35,269 nucleotides of DNA. Source: a virus. How positions within the stretch are numbered: position 1 is the stretch's first letter; every line of letters starts with the position of its first letter. The stretch is taken from the IMG/VR virus record IMGVR_UViG_3300046458_000051, positions 1-35,269 of that record, one strand, 5' to 3'. The position numbers were made by a program, and so were the translations under genes. Below the pieces are notes generated by a model. It searched no databases, had not been told where the DNA came from, and saw nothing but the letters and a program-made list of their open reading frames with translations. Positions 13,803-20,040 of this stretch are shown piece by piece.

Positions 13803-14480
13803 TTATGCCGCATCCTCCGATTTTTCTGCGTGAATAACCTGCCACACTGGCTCTTGAGCCTGAATATCCACTTCCTCGATGGCCTTTCGCAGGAAATTCC
13901 AGATGTCGAGCCAATCGCGATCCCAGTGCTTGGGCTGGATGGCGACCCCGTACAGCTTCATCATGGCGTCAGACACTCGAGCCGGCCCCCACGCATCACC
14001 GCCGTTTGCCTCGGCCTTGTAGGACTGCAGGGCGCACGTGATCAGGCAGTGAACCTTCGTCGCCTTGGCATCAGTGAGCGCACTGAAGTCCGTATCCGAC
14101 CAGATCAGCTTCTCGGCGTTGAGCATGTGAACGACCGTCATGCAGGGGTGGTAGAGGTAGTGCCCCAACTGCTGCACCTGGAAGGGCAATGACTCGATCG
14201 CCTTCTGGATCTTCCCCATGGTGACCAGGTGGGCGGCTCGATGTGTCGACCGACCTATTGGCGTTCGGCGCGTCTCCGCAATGTGGATCTTCTGGCGCAC
14301 AGCCATGATGCGTTCTTCTTTGTCCTCGCCCTGGGCGGCAAAGATGACCTCCCGAAGCGCGGCCTTTTCCTTCCGGACGACAGTCGCGGACTTTGCCCGG
14401 TCAGCCGCTGCCGCACTGATTGAGGCGTTCGACTCATGCTGTGCGTCTGTCCACGCTTGACGTGCGTTTATCAATTTCAT
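13803..14480 (-). CDS. Q-position protein, candidate late antiterminator (unassigned)
   Basis: A 225-residue protein starting MKLINARQAWTDAQHESNAS. The N-terminal third is a basic, alanine-rich helix region. The rest (HYLYHPCMTVVHMLNAEKLI, then HCLITCALQSYKAEANGGDA, then HWDRDWLDIWNFLRKAIEEV) is helical with several Cys/His residues, but I cannot match it to a named family. It is the last gene of the right early operon, translated with NinG through an ATGA overlap, and is followed directly by a promoter and tandem terminators. In lambdoid phages this is the place of gene Q, so an antitermination role is inferred from position only. Confidence 0.55.
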   Translation of the reverse strand: MKLINARQAWTDAQHESNASISAAAADRAKSATVVRKEKAALREVIFAAQGEDKEERIMAVRQKIHIAETRRTPIGRSTHRAAHLVTMGKIQKAIESLPFQVQQLGHYLYHPCMTVVHMLNAEKLIWSDTDFSALTDAKATKVHCLITCALQSYKAEANGGDAWGPARVSDAMMKLYGVAIQPKHWDRDWLDIWNFLRKAIEEVDIQAQEPVWQVIHAEKSEDAA

Positions 14481-15082
14481 GCTGCCTGCCCCTTCTTCAG
14501 TTCTCGGGTCTTGGCCCGGTATTCGGCCTTGATGGTTTTGATTTCGTCGACGGTGTACTTGCGGGGCTCATGAGACCCTTCGAGCCAAGCCACGGTTTCG
14601 GCGCCGATACGCTGCACCAACCGGATTCGGTACTCGACCGCGTTGCCGGACAGGTTGCGGTTGCATTTCACGCACTGGCGATGGATGTTCAGTGGCTCGA
14701 AGCGCAGCTCTGGGCAGGCACCGACGGATCGGTAGTGGCCTGCGTCCCAGCGACTGCCGGTTATCAGGTCGTTGTCGTTTGGCATCGAGTCGCAGCTGAT
14801 GCAAGGGAGGTGAGCGTCTCGCAGACGGACGTACTCGTTCACCGCGGCCTGGGCTTCGCGCAGGTGGTCCGCCCTGCTCTTCAGCTTCTCCTTGCGTGCC
14901 TGGATCTCGCGGCGGTCACGCTGGGCTATGGCCTTGCGGGCTTTGTCCTGATTCTTCGGCGCATCGATCAATGCGCACGCCGGGCTGCAAACTGCCTGCC
15001 CCATCCGCGATGGGACGAATGAGTCCCTGCAAGTAGCGACTCGGCATTTCTTCGGTTTGGGCTGCTTCCGCTCAATCGTCAT
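14477..15082 (-). CDS. ninG: NinG-family recombination protein (Rap-like)
   Basis: A 201-residue protein with the NinG layout: a zinc-binding N-terminus (KKCRVATCRDSF, then CSPACALIDAPK), a long basic helix (KARKAIAQRDRREIQARKEK), and a second cysteine/histidine block (LPCISCDSMPND, GHYRSVGACPELRFEPLNIH, RQCVKCNRNLSGN). NinG/Rap of lambda is a structure-specific nuclease for branched recombination intermediates such as D-loops. It overlaps both neighbours by four bases and is in the usual nin region between replication genes and the Q position. Confidence 0.88.
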   Translation of the reverse strand: MTIERKQPKPKKCRVATCRDSFVPSRMGQAVCSPACALIDAPKNQDKARKAIAQRDRREIQARKEKLKSRADHLREAQAAVNEYVRLRDAHLPCISCDSMPNDNDLITGSRWDAGHYRSVGACPELRFEPLNIHRQCVKCNRNLSGNAVEYRIRLVQRIGAETVAWLEGSHEPRKYTVDEIKTIKAEYRAKTRELKKGQAA

Positions 15083-15549
15083 GCAGCCTCCTGGCTTAGC
15101 AGGTCATCGAAATACACGCCCTGCTGAGCGAAGCGCGCGACTATCCGGTCGGTGTACGCCACACCCTGAGCGCGATTGAACAGGCTTGTCACTGGGAAGC
15201 CGTCCGGGCCGAACAGATGACAGCCGCCCATCATGGCCAGCTTCGTCTCGTACGGAAGGTGGCGCATGACGCGGTACCACTCAACCTGAAACCCAGCATC
15301 CTCGTTCAGCAGGATCTGCACTCCGACGTGCAACTTGCAGTACCGGCGAGCGTCGGCCTCGTCGCCGATCTGGGTCATTTCCGCGATGCGCTTGTACATC
15401 GCGAACCACAACCGGTTTTGGTCGAGCGTGCGGTCCTTTCCCGGGCGCAGCGATACGACGACGAACTTCTTGTCGCGGTACATGGCGCTAAGCTTCGTGA
15501 TGGCCTCGGAGAGTTTCGCCTGACAGTTCACTGAGATTTTGTCAGCCAT
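15079..15549 (-). CDS. NinB-like recombination mediator (Orf family)
   Basis: A 156-residue protein starting MADKISVNCQAKLSEAITKL. The phrase RPGKDRTLDQNRLWFAMYKR contains the LDQN motif with following aromatic helix that marks NinB/Orf proteins, which bind single-stranded DNA and help load recombinases. Later sequence (LPYETKLAMMGGCHLFGPDG) diverges from lambda NinB, so this may be a distant branch. Position immediately upstream of ninG fits the lambda ninB-ninG order. Confidence 0.6.
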   Translation of the reverse strand: MADKISVNCQAKLSEAITKLSAMYRDKKFVVVSLRPGKDRTLDQNRLWFAMYKRIAEMTQIGDEADARRYCKLHVGVQILLNEDAGFQVEWYRVMRHLPYETKLAMMGGCHLFGPDGFPVTSLFNRAQGVAYTDRIVARFAQQGVYFDDLLSQEAA

Positions 15550-15769
15550 GGGTGGCCACCTTGTTCGGCAATCCGTTGATCAGCTCGCCGAGTTGCCGTG
15601 TCAGTCGCTCGTTCTCGGCCAGCAACTCCAGCGCAACCTCTTCCACTGTTTTCTCCCCGAGAAAGTCTTGCAGCGCCTCGGTGTTGCGCTTCCAGTCTGC
15701 ACAATCGGTACGGTACGACGCCGCCTCGGCCCACAGCAGCTTCTGGAGTTTTTGTTTGTCGATGGTCAT
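15542..15769 (-). CDS. Small coiled-coil hypothetical protein (75 aa)
   Basis: Starts MTIDKQKLQKLLWAEAASYR. Almost all helix, with a C-terminal heptad region (VALELLAENERLTRQLGELI). Similar short coiled-coil proteins occur in the nin regions and early operons of Pseudomonas phages. It overlaps the upstream gene by four bases and the downstream gene by eight. No function can be given. Confidence 0.6.
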   Translation of the reverse strand: MTIDKQKLQKLLWAEAASYRTDCADWKRNTEALQDFLGEKTVEEVALELLAENERLTRQLGELINGLPNKVATHG

Positions 15770-16563
15770 TGAGCAGCGCTCCTTGCTTTCAATTGTTCGG
15801 CCTGCTGAATAAGCAGCGCCCGGCGATCCGCCAGTTCATTGGCTGCCAGATTTCGCAGTTCTGTTTTTTCCTCGGCCGATGCTTGGCGCATGGCGAGCAT
15901 CGAATCCTTTACCGCGGCGAGCTTCTCGCGCAGTTTTGGCGAAGGCCGTGCTACATCACCGGTCAGCAGCGCAACGACGGCCCGGCCGTCTTCGGTAACC
16001 GGCGCGACACTCAAGTCGGCCAAGTACAGCTGCCCGCGTTCATGTGGGATCCGTTGCATCTGCACGGCTTTGGTGATCGCCTGTGTACGGCGGTTGGCGT
16101 CGAATCCTACCGACACGTGCCAATTGACGTTTTTGTTGTCCTCCCGAGCCTGCCCCACCAAACGCTCGTAAGCGCTGTTGAACGCCATGCGCGCACCGAC
16201 CTTATCGCCGGCATCGAGGACAGGTTTTGCGGCAGCCAGGGCTAGCTGGATTTCGTCGGTCAGCACCACGGTTTCAAACTCGTCATTCGTAGTCATGGCG
16301 ATCGCCCATGCTTCGTCCTTGCCCGGGCGACCATCAGCAACCTGGACGCGCTGGAGGATGTCAGCCATGGCCAACTTGCCTTTCACCTCAAAGCGACAAG
16401 CTTTCAGCGCGGATTTCACGACCGGCACCGGGTAAGCGCAGAGGTCTTCAGCCATGATCGCCGCAGTGCCTGGGTTCATTTCCTGACCCATGGCCTCGGC
16501 GGTGGCGCAGATCGCGGCAGCGAGCCCGGCAACTTGCTGGTCGTTCATTTCAAAGGTATTCAT
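15766..16563 (-). CDS. Replication-region protein, possible helicase loader-like
   Basis: A 265-residue protein. The N-terminus (QQVAGLAAAICATAEAMGQE) followed by AAIMAEDLCAYPVPVVKSAL and GKLAMADILQRV resembles the N-terminal helical domain of G40P-type helicase loaders, where 'YP...V..AL' and 'P....I...' patterns describe how the loader touches its helicase. The C-terminal half is charged and helical (KTELRNLAANELADRRALLI). It follows the replication protein gene with a 14-base overlap, the place of lambda P. The loader role is inference from position and a weak pattern. Confidence 0.5.
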   Translation of the reverse strand: MNTFEMNDQQVAGLAAAICATAEAMGQEMNPGTAAIMAEDLCAYPVPVVKSALKACRFEVKGKLAMADILQRVQVADGRPGKDEAWAIAMTTNDEFETVVLTDEIQLALAAAKPVLDAGDKVGARMAFNSAYERLVGQAREDNKNVNWHVSVGFDANRRTQAITKAVQMQRIPHERGQLYLADLSVAPVTEDGRAVVALLTGDVARPSPKLREKLAAVKDSMLAMRQASAEEKTELRNLAANELADRRALLIQQAEQLKARSAAQ

Positions 16564-17476
16564 TGCGCTCCCCAGCTTGGCGCTTGGCCAAGACCATTTG
16601 CGCGGCCTGCTCGGCGGCGGAGACGTTCGCTTCGGTACGTTCCATCTGGCGAGCAGTTGTCCCGTTGATGCGCTGACCGGTCACCCACTGGGTGTGGTAG
16701 CTCTCGGCGTTGACCAGTAGTTCGTTGAGGCTGTGGCACTTGCGCAGCACGGCGGCATCGCTGGTTTTCAGGTAGTGCGCCGCGACGTGGTGGGCGACAT
16801 CGGCGCCGAGGCGGTCGACCAGTTGGCCGAGCTGGCCACCGACCTTCGCGTTCCACACCGGCCAGGTGCTGTAGTGCTTGCGGTAGGCCATTGCGTAGTT
16901 CGCCCAGACCTTGAAGGTTTTGCAGGACTGGTCTTTGGGGCCTGGCATGTCGGCAGGGATCTCGACCCGTGGCGTATCGGTGCGATCGACTACCAGAACC
17001 AGATTGCGGGACTGAGCCGGCACAACCTCGGCGGAAGCCGGGGGTGCAATTGGTTCAATGACCGGTTCATTGACTGGTTCAGAAGAGTGACTGGTTCTGG
17101 GTGCAGCTCCTGCACTACCCCCTAGTGCAGGAGATTCACTAGGGGGTGAACCTGCTGCACCACCCTGGTGAATCTGCTGCACTACCCGTGGTGCAGGAGG
17201 TGCACCACCATCAAGGGTCAGGAAGTAAACGTTCGACGAGTTGCCCTTCGGCCCACCCTTCCTAATTTCCTTGCGCAGCAGGCCTGACTCACACAGCGCG
17301 GTGATGTGGTTCATTACGGAACGCTTGCTGATCTCGCACTGATCGGCGATGTGTTGGTAGGACGGCCAGCACTCCCCCATATCGCTGGCATTGTCTGCCA
17401 GCTTGATGAGCACTAGCTTGCGAAGCGGATTGCCAACGCGAAGCTTCATCGCGGCGACCATAAGGCCCATGCTCAT
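16550..17476 (-). CDS. Replication initiator-like protein with winged helix (lambda O position)
   Basis: A 308-residue protein. Residues about 10-75 are a winged helix-turn-helix: VLIKLADNASDMGECWPSYQ then HIADQCEISKRSVMNHITAL and CESGLLRKE. A proline/glycine/serine-rich linker (about 90-150) is encoded by a set of repeated palindromic units at 17101-17205. The C-terminal domain (FKVWANYAMAYRKHYSTWPV, QLGQLVDRLGADVAHHVAAH) is helical and resembles replication proteins of Pseudomonas phages. In lambda the initiator O binds iterons inside its own gene; the same layout here supports this role. It overlaps both neighbours. Confidence 0.75.
   Translation of the reverse strand: MSMGLMVAAMKLRVGNPLRKLVLIKLADNASDMGECWPSYQHIADQCEISKRSVMNHITALCESGLLRKEIRKGGPKGNSSNVYFLTLDGGAPPAPRVVQQIHQGGAAGSPPSESPALGGSAGAAPRTSHSSEPVNEPVIEPIAPPASAEVVPAQSRNLVLVVDRTDTPRVEIPADMPGPKDQSCKTFKVWANYAMAYRKHYSTWPVWNAKVGGQLGQLVDRLGADVAHHVAAHYLKTSDAAVLRKCHSLNELLVNAESYHTQWVTGQRINGTTARQMERTEANVSAAEQAAQMVLAKRQAGERNEYL
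17101..17205. repeat. Five iterons inside the replication gene: putative phage origin
   Basis: Five 15-base units start at 17101, 17125, 17146, 17168 and 17191, spaced 24, 21, 22 and 23 bases: GTGCAGCTCCTGCAC, GTGCAGGAGATTCAC, GTGAACCTGCTGCAC, GTGAATCTGCTGCAC, GTGCAGGAGGTGCAC. Each has dyad symmetry GTG(C/A)A....TGCAC or TTCAC. Lambda ori has four iterons with dyad symmetry inside gene O at a similar period. On the 5' side (17050-17098) three to four shorter direct repeats (TGGTTCA-type) adjoin. No strong AT-rich tract is next to the array. Confidence 0.75.
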
Positions 17477-18072
17477 GCGGCACCTCCGGTGAGACCGCGA
17501 AAATCGATGGTCTGAACACCCTTCCAGCTATTGCAGGACATGCACAGTGTTTGAAGATTTTCCATGGATGCTTCGCCACCCAGGCTCTCTGGAATGACAT
17601 GGTCAGCTCTCAAACGAAGAAGCATGGAACAGCCACAACGCAAGCAGGCGTGGCCATCGCGCGCAAAAACGCGTGCTCGCAAAGCCGAAGGGATGGGCTT
17701 TTTCTTCGTGCGACGGCGAGGTGGCTGAATAGGCGGCTGGTATGCACTGAAGTGCCCCATGCGATCCGGGTTCCACTCAATCGCCTTCTCGGTCAGGCGA
17801 AACAGCGTGATGTTCGACGTACTGGAAAGCTCAATCAGACCGGCCTCTTCCAGGGCCTTCAGCATGCGGTAAGCAGTGTCTGGCTTACCGGTGAGCAACG
17901 GCAGCTCCTCGATGATCTTGGCCTTGCTCAACGCGAAGAAGATCCCCTCGTCAGTCTTGATTGGCTTGGTCCAACTCGGGCAGCCGTAGACGAAGGCGAA
18001 CAGCAGGGCCTGCTGAGAATTCAACCCCCACTCCAGCGCCTTCACCTGATTGATCGTGACGGTGAACTGCAT
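17473..18072 (-). CDS. Winged-helix / HNH endonuclease fusion protein
   Basis: A 199-residue protein. Residues 1-110 read as a winged helix replication-type domain (FALSKAKIIEELPLLTGKPD, TAYRMLKALEEAGLIELSST). A basic proline-rich linker (PPIQPPRRRTKKKP) leads to a complete HNH domain: RARVFARDG, CxxC at 143-146, ADHVIP with His158, NLQTLC with Asn172, and CMSCNSWKG with the second CxxC at 177-180. All metal and catalytic residues seem present. First gene downstream of the CII-position gene and directly before the O-like gene. It may nick near the origin or help recombination; this is inference. Confidence 0.82.
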   Translation of the reverse strand: MQFTVTINQVKALEWGLNSQQALLFAFVYGCPSWTKPIKTDEGIFFALSKAKIIEELPLLTGKPDTAYRMLKALEEAGLIELSSTSNITLFRLTEKAIEWNPDRMGHFSAYQPPIQPPRRRTKKKPIPSALRARVFARDGHACLRCGCSMLLRLRADHVIPESLGGEASMENLQTLCMSCNSWKGVQTIDFRGLTGGAA

Positions 18073-18088
18073 GTCAGGTATTCCTGAC
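18073..18088 (-). promoter_or_regulatory. Hairpin sequestering the SD of the HNH fusion gene
   Basis: Minus strand: GTCAGG, loop AATA, CCTGAC, directly followed by the ATG at 18072. The six-base-pair stem contains the only SD-like bases (CAGGAA). Folding would hide the ribosome site, so translation may need an activator or unfolding; alternatively it is a small operator. Perfect symmetry right against the start codon makes chance less likely. Confidence 0.6.
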
Positions 18089-18108
18089 GTGAACCGAAAA
18101 GATAAAAG

Positions 18109-18148
18109 CTCGCGACACGTTTTGAGAATTCTGAAAACGTGTCACGAC
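18109..18148. promoter_or_regulatory. Copy 2 of the 15-10-15 palindromic site
   Basis: Left arm CTCGCGACACGTTTT (18109-18123), spacer GAGAATTCTG, right arm AAAACGTGTCACGAC (18134-18148). The inner arms CGACACGTTTT and AAAACGTGTC are exact inverted repeats and the spacer itself is nearly symmetric, so 18111-18146 is a 36-bp palindrome with only a few mismatched pairs. It lies 37 bases upstream of the HNH-fusion start, where it could control the replication operon. Confidence 0.75.
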
Positions 18149-18161
18149 ATTGTTCGGGGTA

Positions 18162-18190
18162 TTGCTCGAATTGGGTTGGCTCTGCATAAT
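18162..18190 (+). promoter_or_regulatory. Promoter-like element pointing to a terminator (possible small RNA)
   Basis: TTGCTC at 18162-18167, 17 bases, CATAAT at 18185-18190. The -10 matches five of six consensus bases. Transcription would start near 18197 and meet the terminator at 18215-18240, giving an RNA of only about 45 bases antisense to the leader between the CII-position gene and the replication genes. No reading frame of note lies in it. Confidence 0.45.
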
Positions 18191-18214
18191 CGGGCCTCTC
18201 TAGTTTTGCGAATA

Positions 18215-18240
18215 AGCCGACCTTCTCCGTCGGCTTTTTT
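18215..18240 (+). terminator. Strong intrinsic terminator, plus strand
   Basis: AGCCGAC, loop CTTCTCC, GTCGGCT followed by a run of six T (18235-18240). On the minus strand the same stem is followed only by TTATTCG, so leftward transcripts (right early operon) may be attenuated but not strongly stopped. It occupies the place of lambda tR1, between the cro-like/CII-position genes and the replication genes. Confidence 0.8.
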
Positions 18241-18251
18241 GTGCCCGATGT

Positions 18252-18866
18252 TCAGGCGATCTTCAAATTCAGCCGGTGTTTCGCGATCAAGGCTTCTGCC
18301 TTCCGGCCCAGCTCCCCTGCTCTCGCTTCTACCTGGCGGCACTGCTCGGCGAACGCTGGTAAATGCGGCAAGTCCGCTTCGCACATCACCTGGTCGTCAA
18401 AAACTTCACTGCCCGTATCGATTACGTCGCCGAGTGCGCGGATCAGCGCACCGAAGCTTTTGTTGGCGCATTGGTCGCTCTGCATCTGGCGAGCCCCAGT
18501 CAAGCCATGGCGAGCGGCCAACTCGTTAATGCAGTTATCGCGGTACTCTGGTTCGAGAGCATTTACCCAAGACTCCTCAAGCCAAGACGGCATCTCCTGA
18601 TCCCCGGAGAGCCAGCGCTGTACACGCTTCAGCCAGCGACCGGTCGCCTTCACAAACTCGCTCACGTCACTGGTCAGTTCTGGCGAATTGAAGTCTGGAA
18701 CTTCCTTCTTCTTGGCGCGCTCAGGAATCGACAGGTGCAGCTCACGGCTCAGCGATTGCGCGAAATCGTCCTGGCTCAAGCTGGTTCGGGCGATCTGGTT
18801 TGCCGCATGCGCCACCAGCACTTGGTCACGGGTTTGGGCGCTATGTCTTGGACTGGACGTTTCCAT
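18252..18866 (-). CDS. CII-position regulatory protein (unassigned)
   Basis: A 204-residue protein starting METSSPRHSAQTRDQVLVAH. Middle sequence LKRVQRWLSGDQEMPSWLEE then SWVNALEPEYRDNCINELAA has the look of a DNA-binding regulator (W..G...MP..LE..WV..L), a pattern I associate with YdaT/CII-like proteins of defective lambdoid phages, but I am not certain. The C-terminal 60 residues are helical (QCRQVEARAGELGRKAEALI). It follows the Cro-like gene on the same strand (55-base gap) and precedes the terminator. A lysogeny/lysis regulator is the likely class. Confidence 0.55.
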   Translation of the reverse strand: METSSPRHSAQTRDQVLVAHAANQIARTSLSQDDFAQSLSRELHLSIPERAKKKEVPDFNSPELTSDVSEFVKATGRWLKRVQRWLSGDQEMPSWLEESWVNALEPEYRDNCINELAARHGLTGARQMQSDQCANKSFGALIRALGDVIDTGSEVFDDQVMCEADLPHLPAFAEQCRQVEARAGELGRKAEALIAKHRLNLKIA

Positions 18867-18921
18867 GGGGACTGCTCTCTTCTAATCTGGCTTCAACGGA
18901 TTGGCGTGGCGGGGATGCTGC

Positions 18922-19137
18922 TTAGGCGGCCATCTCGGCCCAAGGAAACGACGGACACAGCTTTTCTTTTTTGAAAGCACCTTCGGTCAGCGCCTCCGCT
19001 CGCTTGGCAATAACCGGAGACATGCCGTGCTTCCCCCGAACCCAGCCGGAAACGGTGCTTTGATCAACCTTGAGCTTTTCGGCGGTGGCCTCCTGGGTGC
19101 CGAAATAGTCAACGAGGCCCTTGTAAATTTCGTTCAT
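18922..19137 (-). CDS. Cro-like repressor (YdaS/P22 Cro-type HTH)
   Basis: A 71-residue protein: MNEIYKGLVDYFGTQEATAE then KLKVDQSTVSGWVRGKHGMS. The Q..A..L.V....VS.W..G..G.....A...E motif is a helix-turn-helix of the P22 Cro/YdaS type. The start has GGAGAGGC five bases upstream. It is divergent from the CI-like gene with three operators between. It should repress the CI promoter and tune the early promoters during lytic growth. A YdaS-type antitoxin is the other naming choice; position favours Cro. Confidence 0.85.
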   Translation of the reverse strand: MNEIYKGLVDYFGTQEATAEKLKVDQSTVSGWVRGKHGMSPVIAKRAEALTEGAFKKEKLCPSFPWAEMAA

Positions 19138-19149
19138 GATGCCTCTCCA

Positions 19150-19213
19150 TACGGGAATACCCATATAGTAGGCTATGGGAATACCGATTTGCAAGGGTAT
19201 GGGAGCGCCCGTA
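19150..19213. promoter_or_regulatory. Right operator: three 16-bp repressor sites at 24-bp spacing
   Basis: TACGGGAATACCCATA (19150-19165), TATGGGAATACCGATT (19174-19189) and TATGGGAGCGCCCGTA (19198-19213). Consensus TATGGG-N4-CCCRTA with dyad symmetry. Starts are exactly 24 bases apart, a spacing close to lambda OR that puts bound dimers on one DNA face. The first two sites lie over the cro-side promoter; the third lies over the CI promoter. The same motif recurs at 21391 and 21416. Confidence 0.88.
19165..19194 (-). promoter_or_regulatory. Cro-side early promoter (PR-like)
   Basis: Minus strand TTGCAA (19194-19189), 18 bases, TACTAT (19170-19165). One repressor site (19174-19189) fills the spacer and another (19150-19165) touches the -10. 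TTGCAA is its own reverse complement, so the same six bases can serve as -35 for the opposite promoter. It drives the Cro-like gene and the right early operon. Confidence 0.65.
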
Positions 19214-19217
19214 ATAC
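19189..19217 (+). promoter_or_regulatory. Repressor maintenance promoter (PRM-like), leaderless
   Basis: TTGCAA (19189-19194), 17 bases, TAATAC (19212-19217). A start about seven bases after the -10 falls on the ATG at 19225, and no SD is present before that ATG. So the repressor message is probably leaderless, as in lambda PRM. The third operator (19198-19213) overlaps the spacer and -10 and would give negative autoregulation. Confidence 0.65.
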
Positions 19218-19224
19218 TCCACGG

Positions 19225-19956
19225 ATGGAATTCAAAGACCGACTCAAAACCGCCCGCCGTCACGCGAAGCTCAATCAGACTGAGCTCGCAGAGCGCGCCG
19301 GCCTCACGCAGACCTCAATCTCCGATTTGGAGAGGGGTAAATCGAAAGCGACAGCCTTCGCAGCTCAGATCGCCTCAGTTTGTGGCGTATCCCCTATGTG
19401 GCTCGCAGAGGGCGTCGGCGACATGCTCAAGGGCGAGCCTGATCATCAGGCTGAACGCATCCAGCCCAGTGTGAAACTTGGCACCATCGAGACCTGGGAC
19501 GACGAAACACCTCTCGATGACGACGAGGTCTACGTCCCCTTCCTTCACGAAGTCGAGCTGGCGGCAGGCTCTGGCAGATTTGCCATCGAGGAAAGCGCCA
19601 ACTCGCGCCTGCGCTTCAACAAGAAGGATCTGCGCCACAACGGCGTTCAGTTCAGCAATGCGAAGTGCGTGAAAGTCGGTGGCAACAGCATGGTGCCCGT
19701 GCTGCGCGACGGCGCCACGGTCGGCGTAAACGTGGGAAAAAACTCCCTGAGTGACATCGTCGACGGTGAAATGTACGCCATCAATCACAACGGTCAGCTT
19801 CGCGTGAAACAGGTTTACCGCACCCCCACGGGACTTCGGCTACGTAGCTTTAACCGTGATGAACATCCAGACGAAGACTACACTTTCCAACAGACCCAAG
19901 AACAACAGATATCGATTCTTGGACATGTGTTTTGGTGGGCAATGTACTCCCGATGA
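19225..19956 (+). CDS. CI-like prophage repressor (HTH + S24 peptidase)
   Basis: A 243-residue repressor. N-terminal HTH: MEFKDRLKTARRHAKLNQTE then LAERAGLTQTSISDLERGKS (residues 1-40). C-terminal LexA/CI-type self-cleaving domain: scissile Ala114-Gly115 in VELAAGSG, catalytic Ser155 in GGNSMVP, and Lys195 in LRVKQVY. It should keep the prophage silent by binding TATGGG-N4-CCCRTA sites and be cleaved with RecA after DNA damage, so the prophage is likely SOS-inducible. Start chosen at MEFKD: no SD, but the promoter position predicts a leaderless message. Confidence 0.92.
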   Translation: MEFKDRLKTARRHAKLNQTELAERAGLTQTSISDLERGKSKATAFAAQIASVCGVSPMWLAEGVGDMLKGEPDHQAERIQPSVKLGTIETWDDETPLDDDEVYVPFLHEVELAAGSGRFAIEESANSRLRFNKKDLRHNGVQFSNAKCVKVGGNSMVPVLRDGATVGVNVGKNSLSDIVDGEMYAINHNGQLRVKQVYRTPTGLRLRSFNRDEHPDEDYTFQQTQEQQISILGHVFWWAMYSR

Positions 19957-20040
19957 CCGACCACCTCTTCACCACTATTTCAATCAGCGTTAAAGTCAAT
20001 TTCAATCTGCAAACCAATCAGTGGAGCAAATCTAACGATT

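Noticed and set aside
17101-17205. CRISPR-like array
   Set aside because: The units are 15 bp with dyad symmetry and no unique spacers of normal length, they are inside a gene, and there are no cas genes; iterons explain them better.
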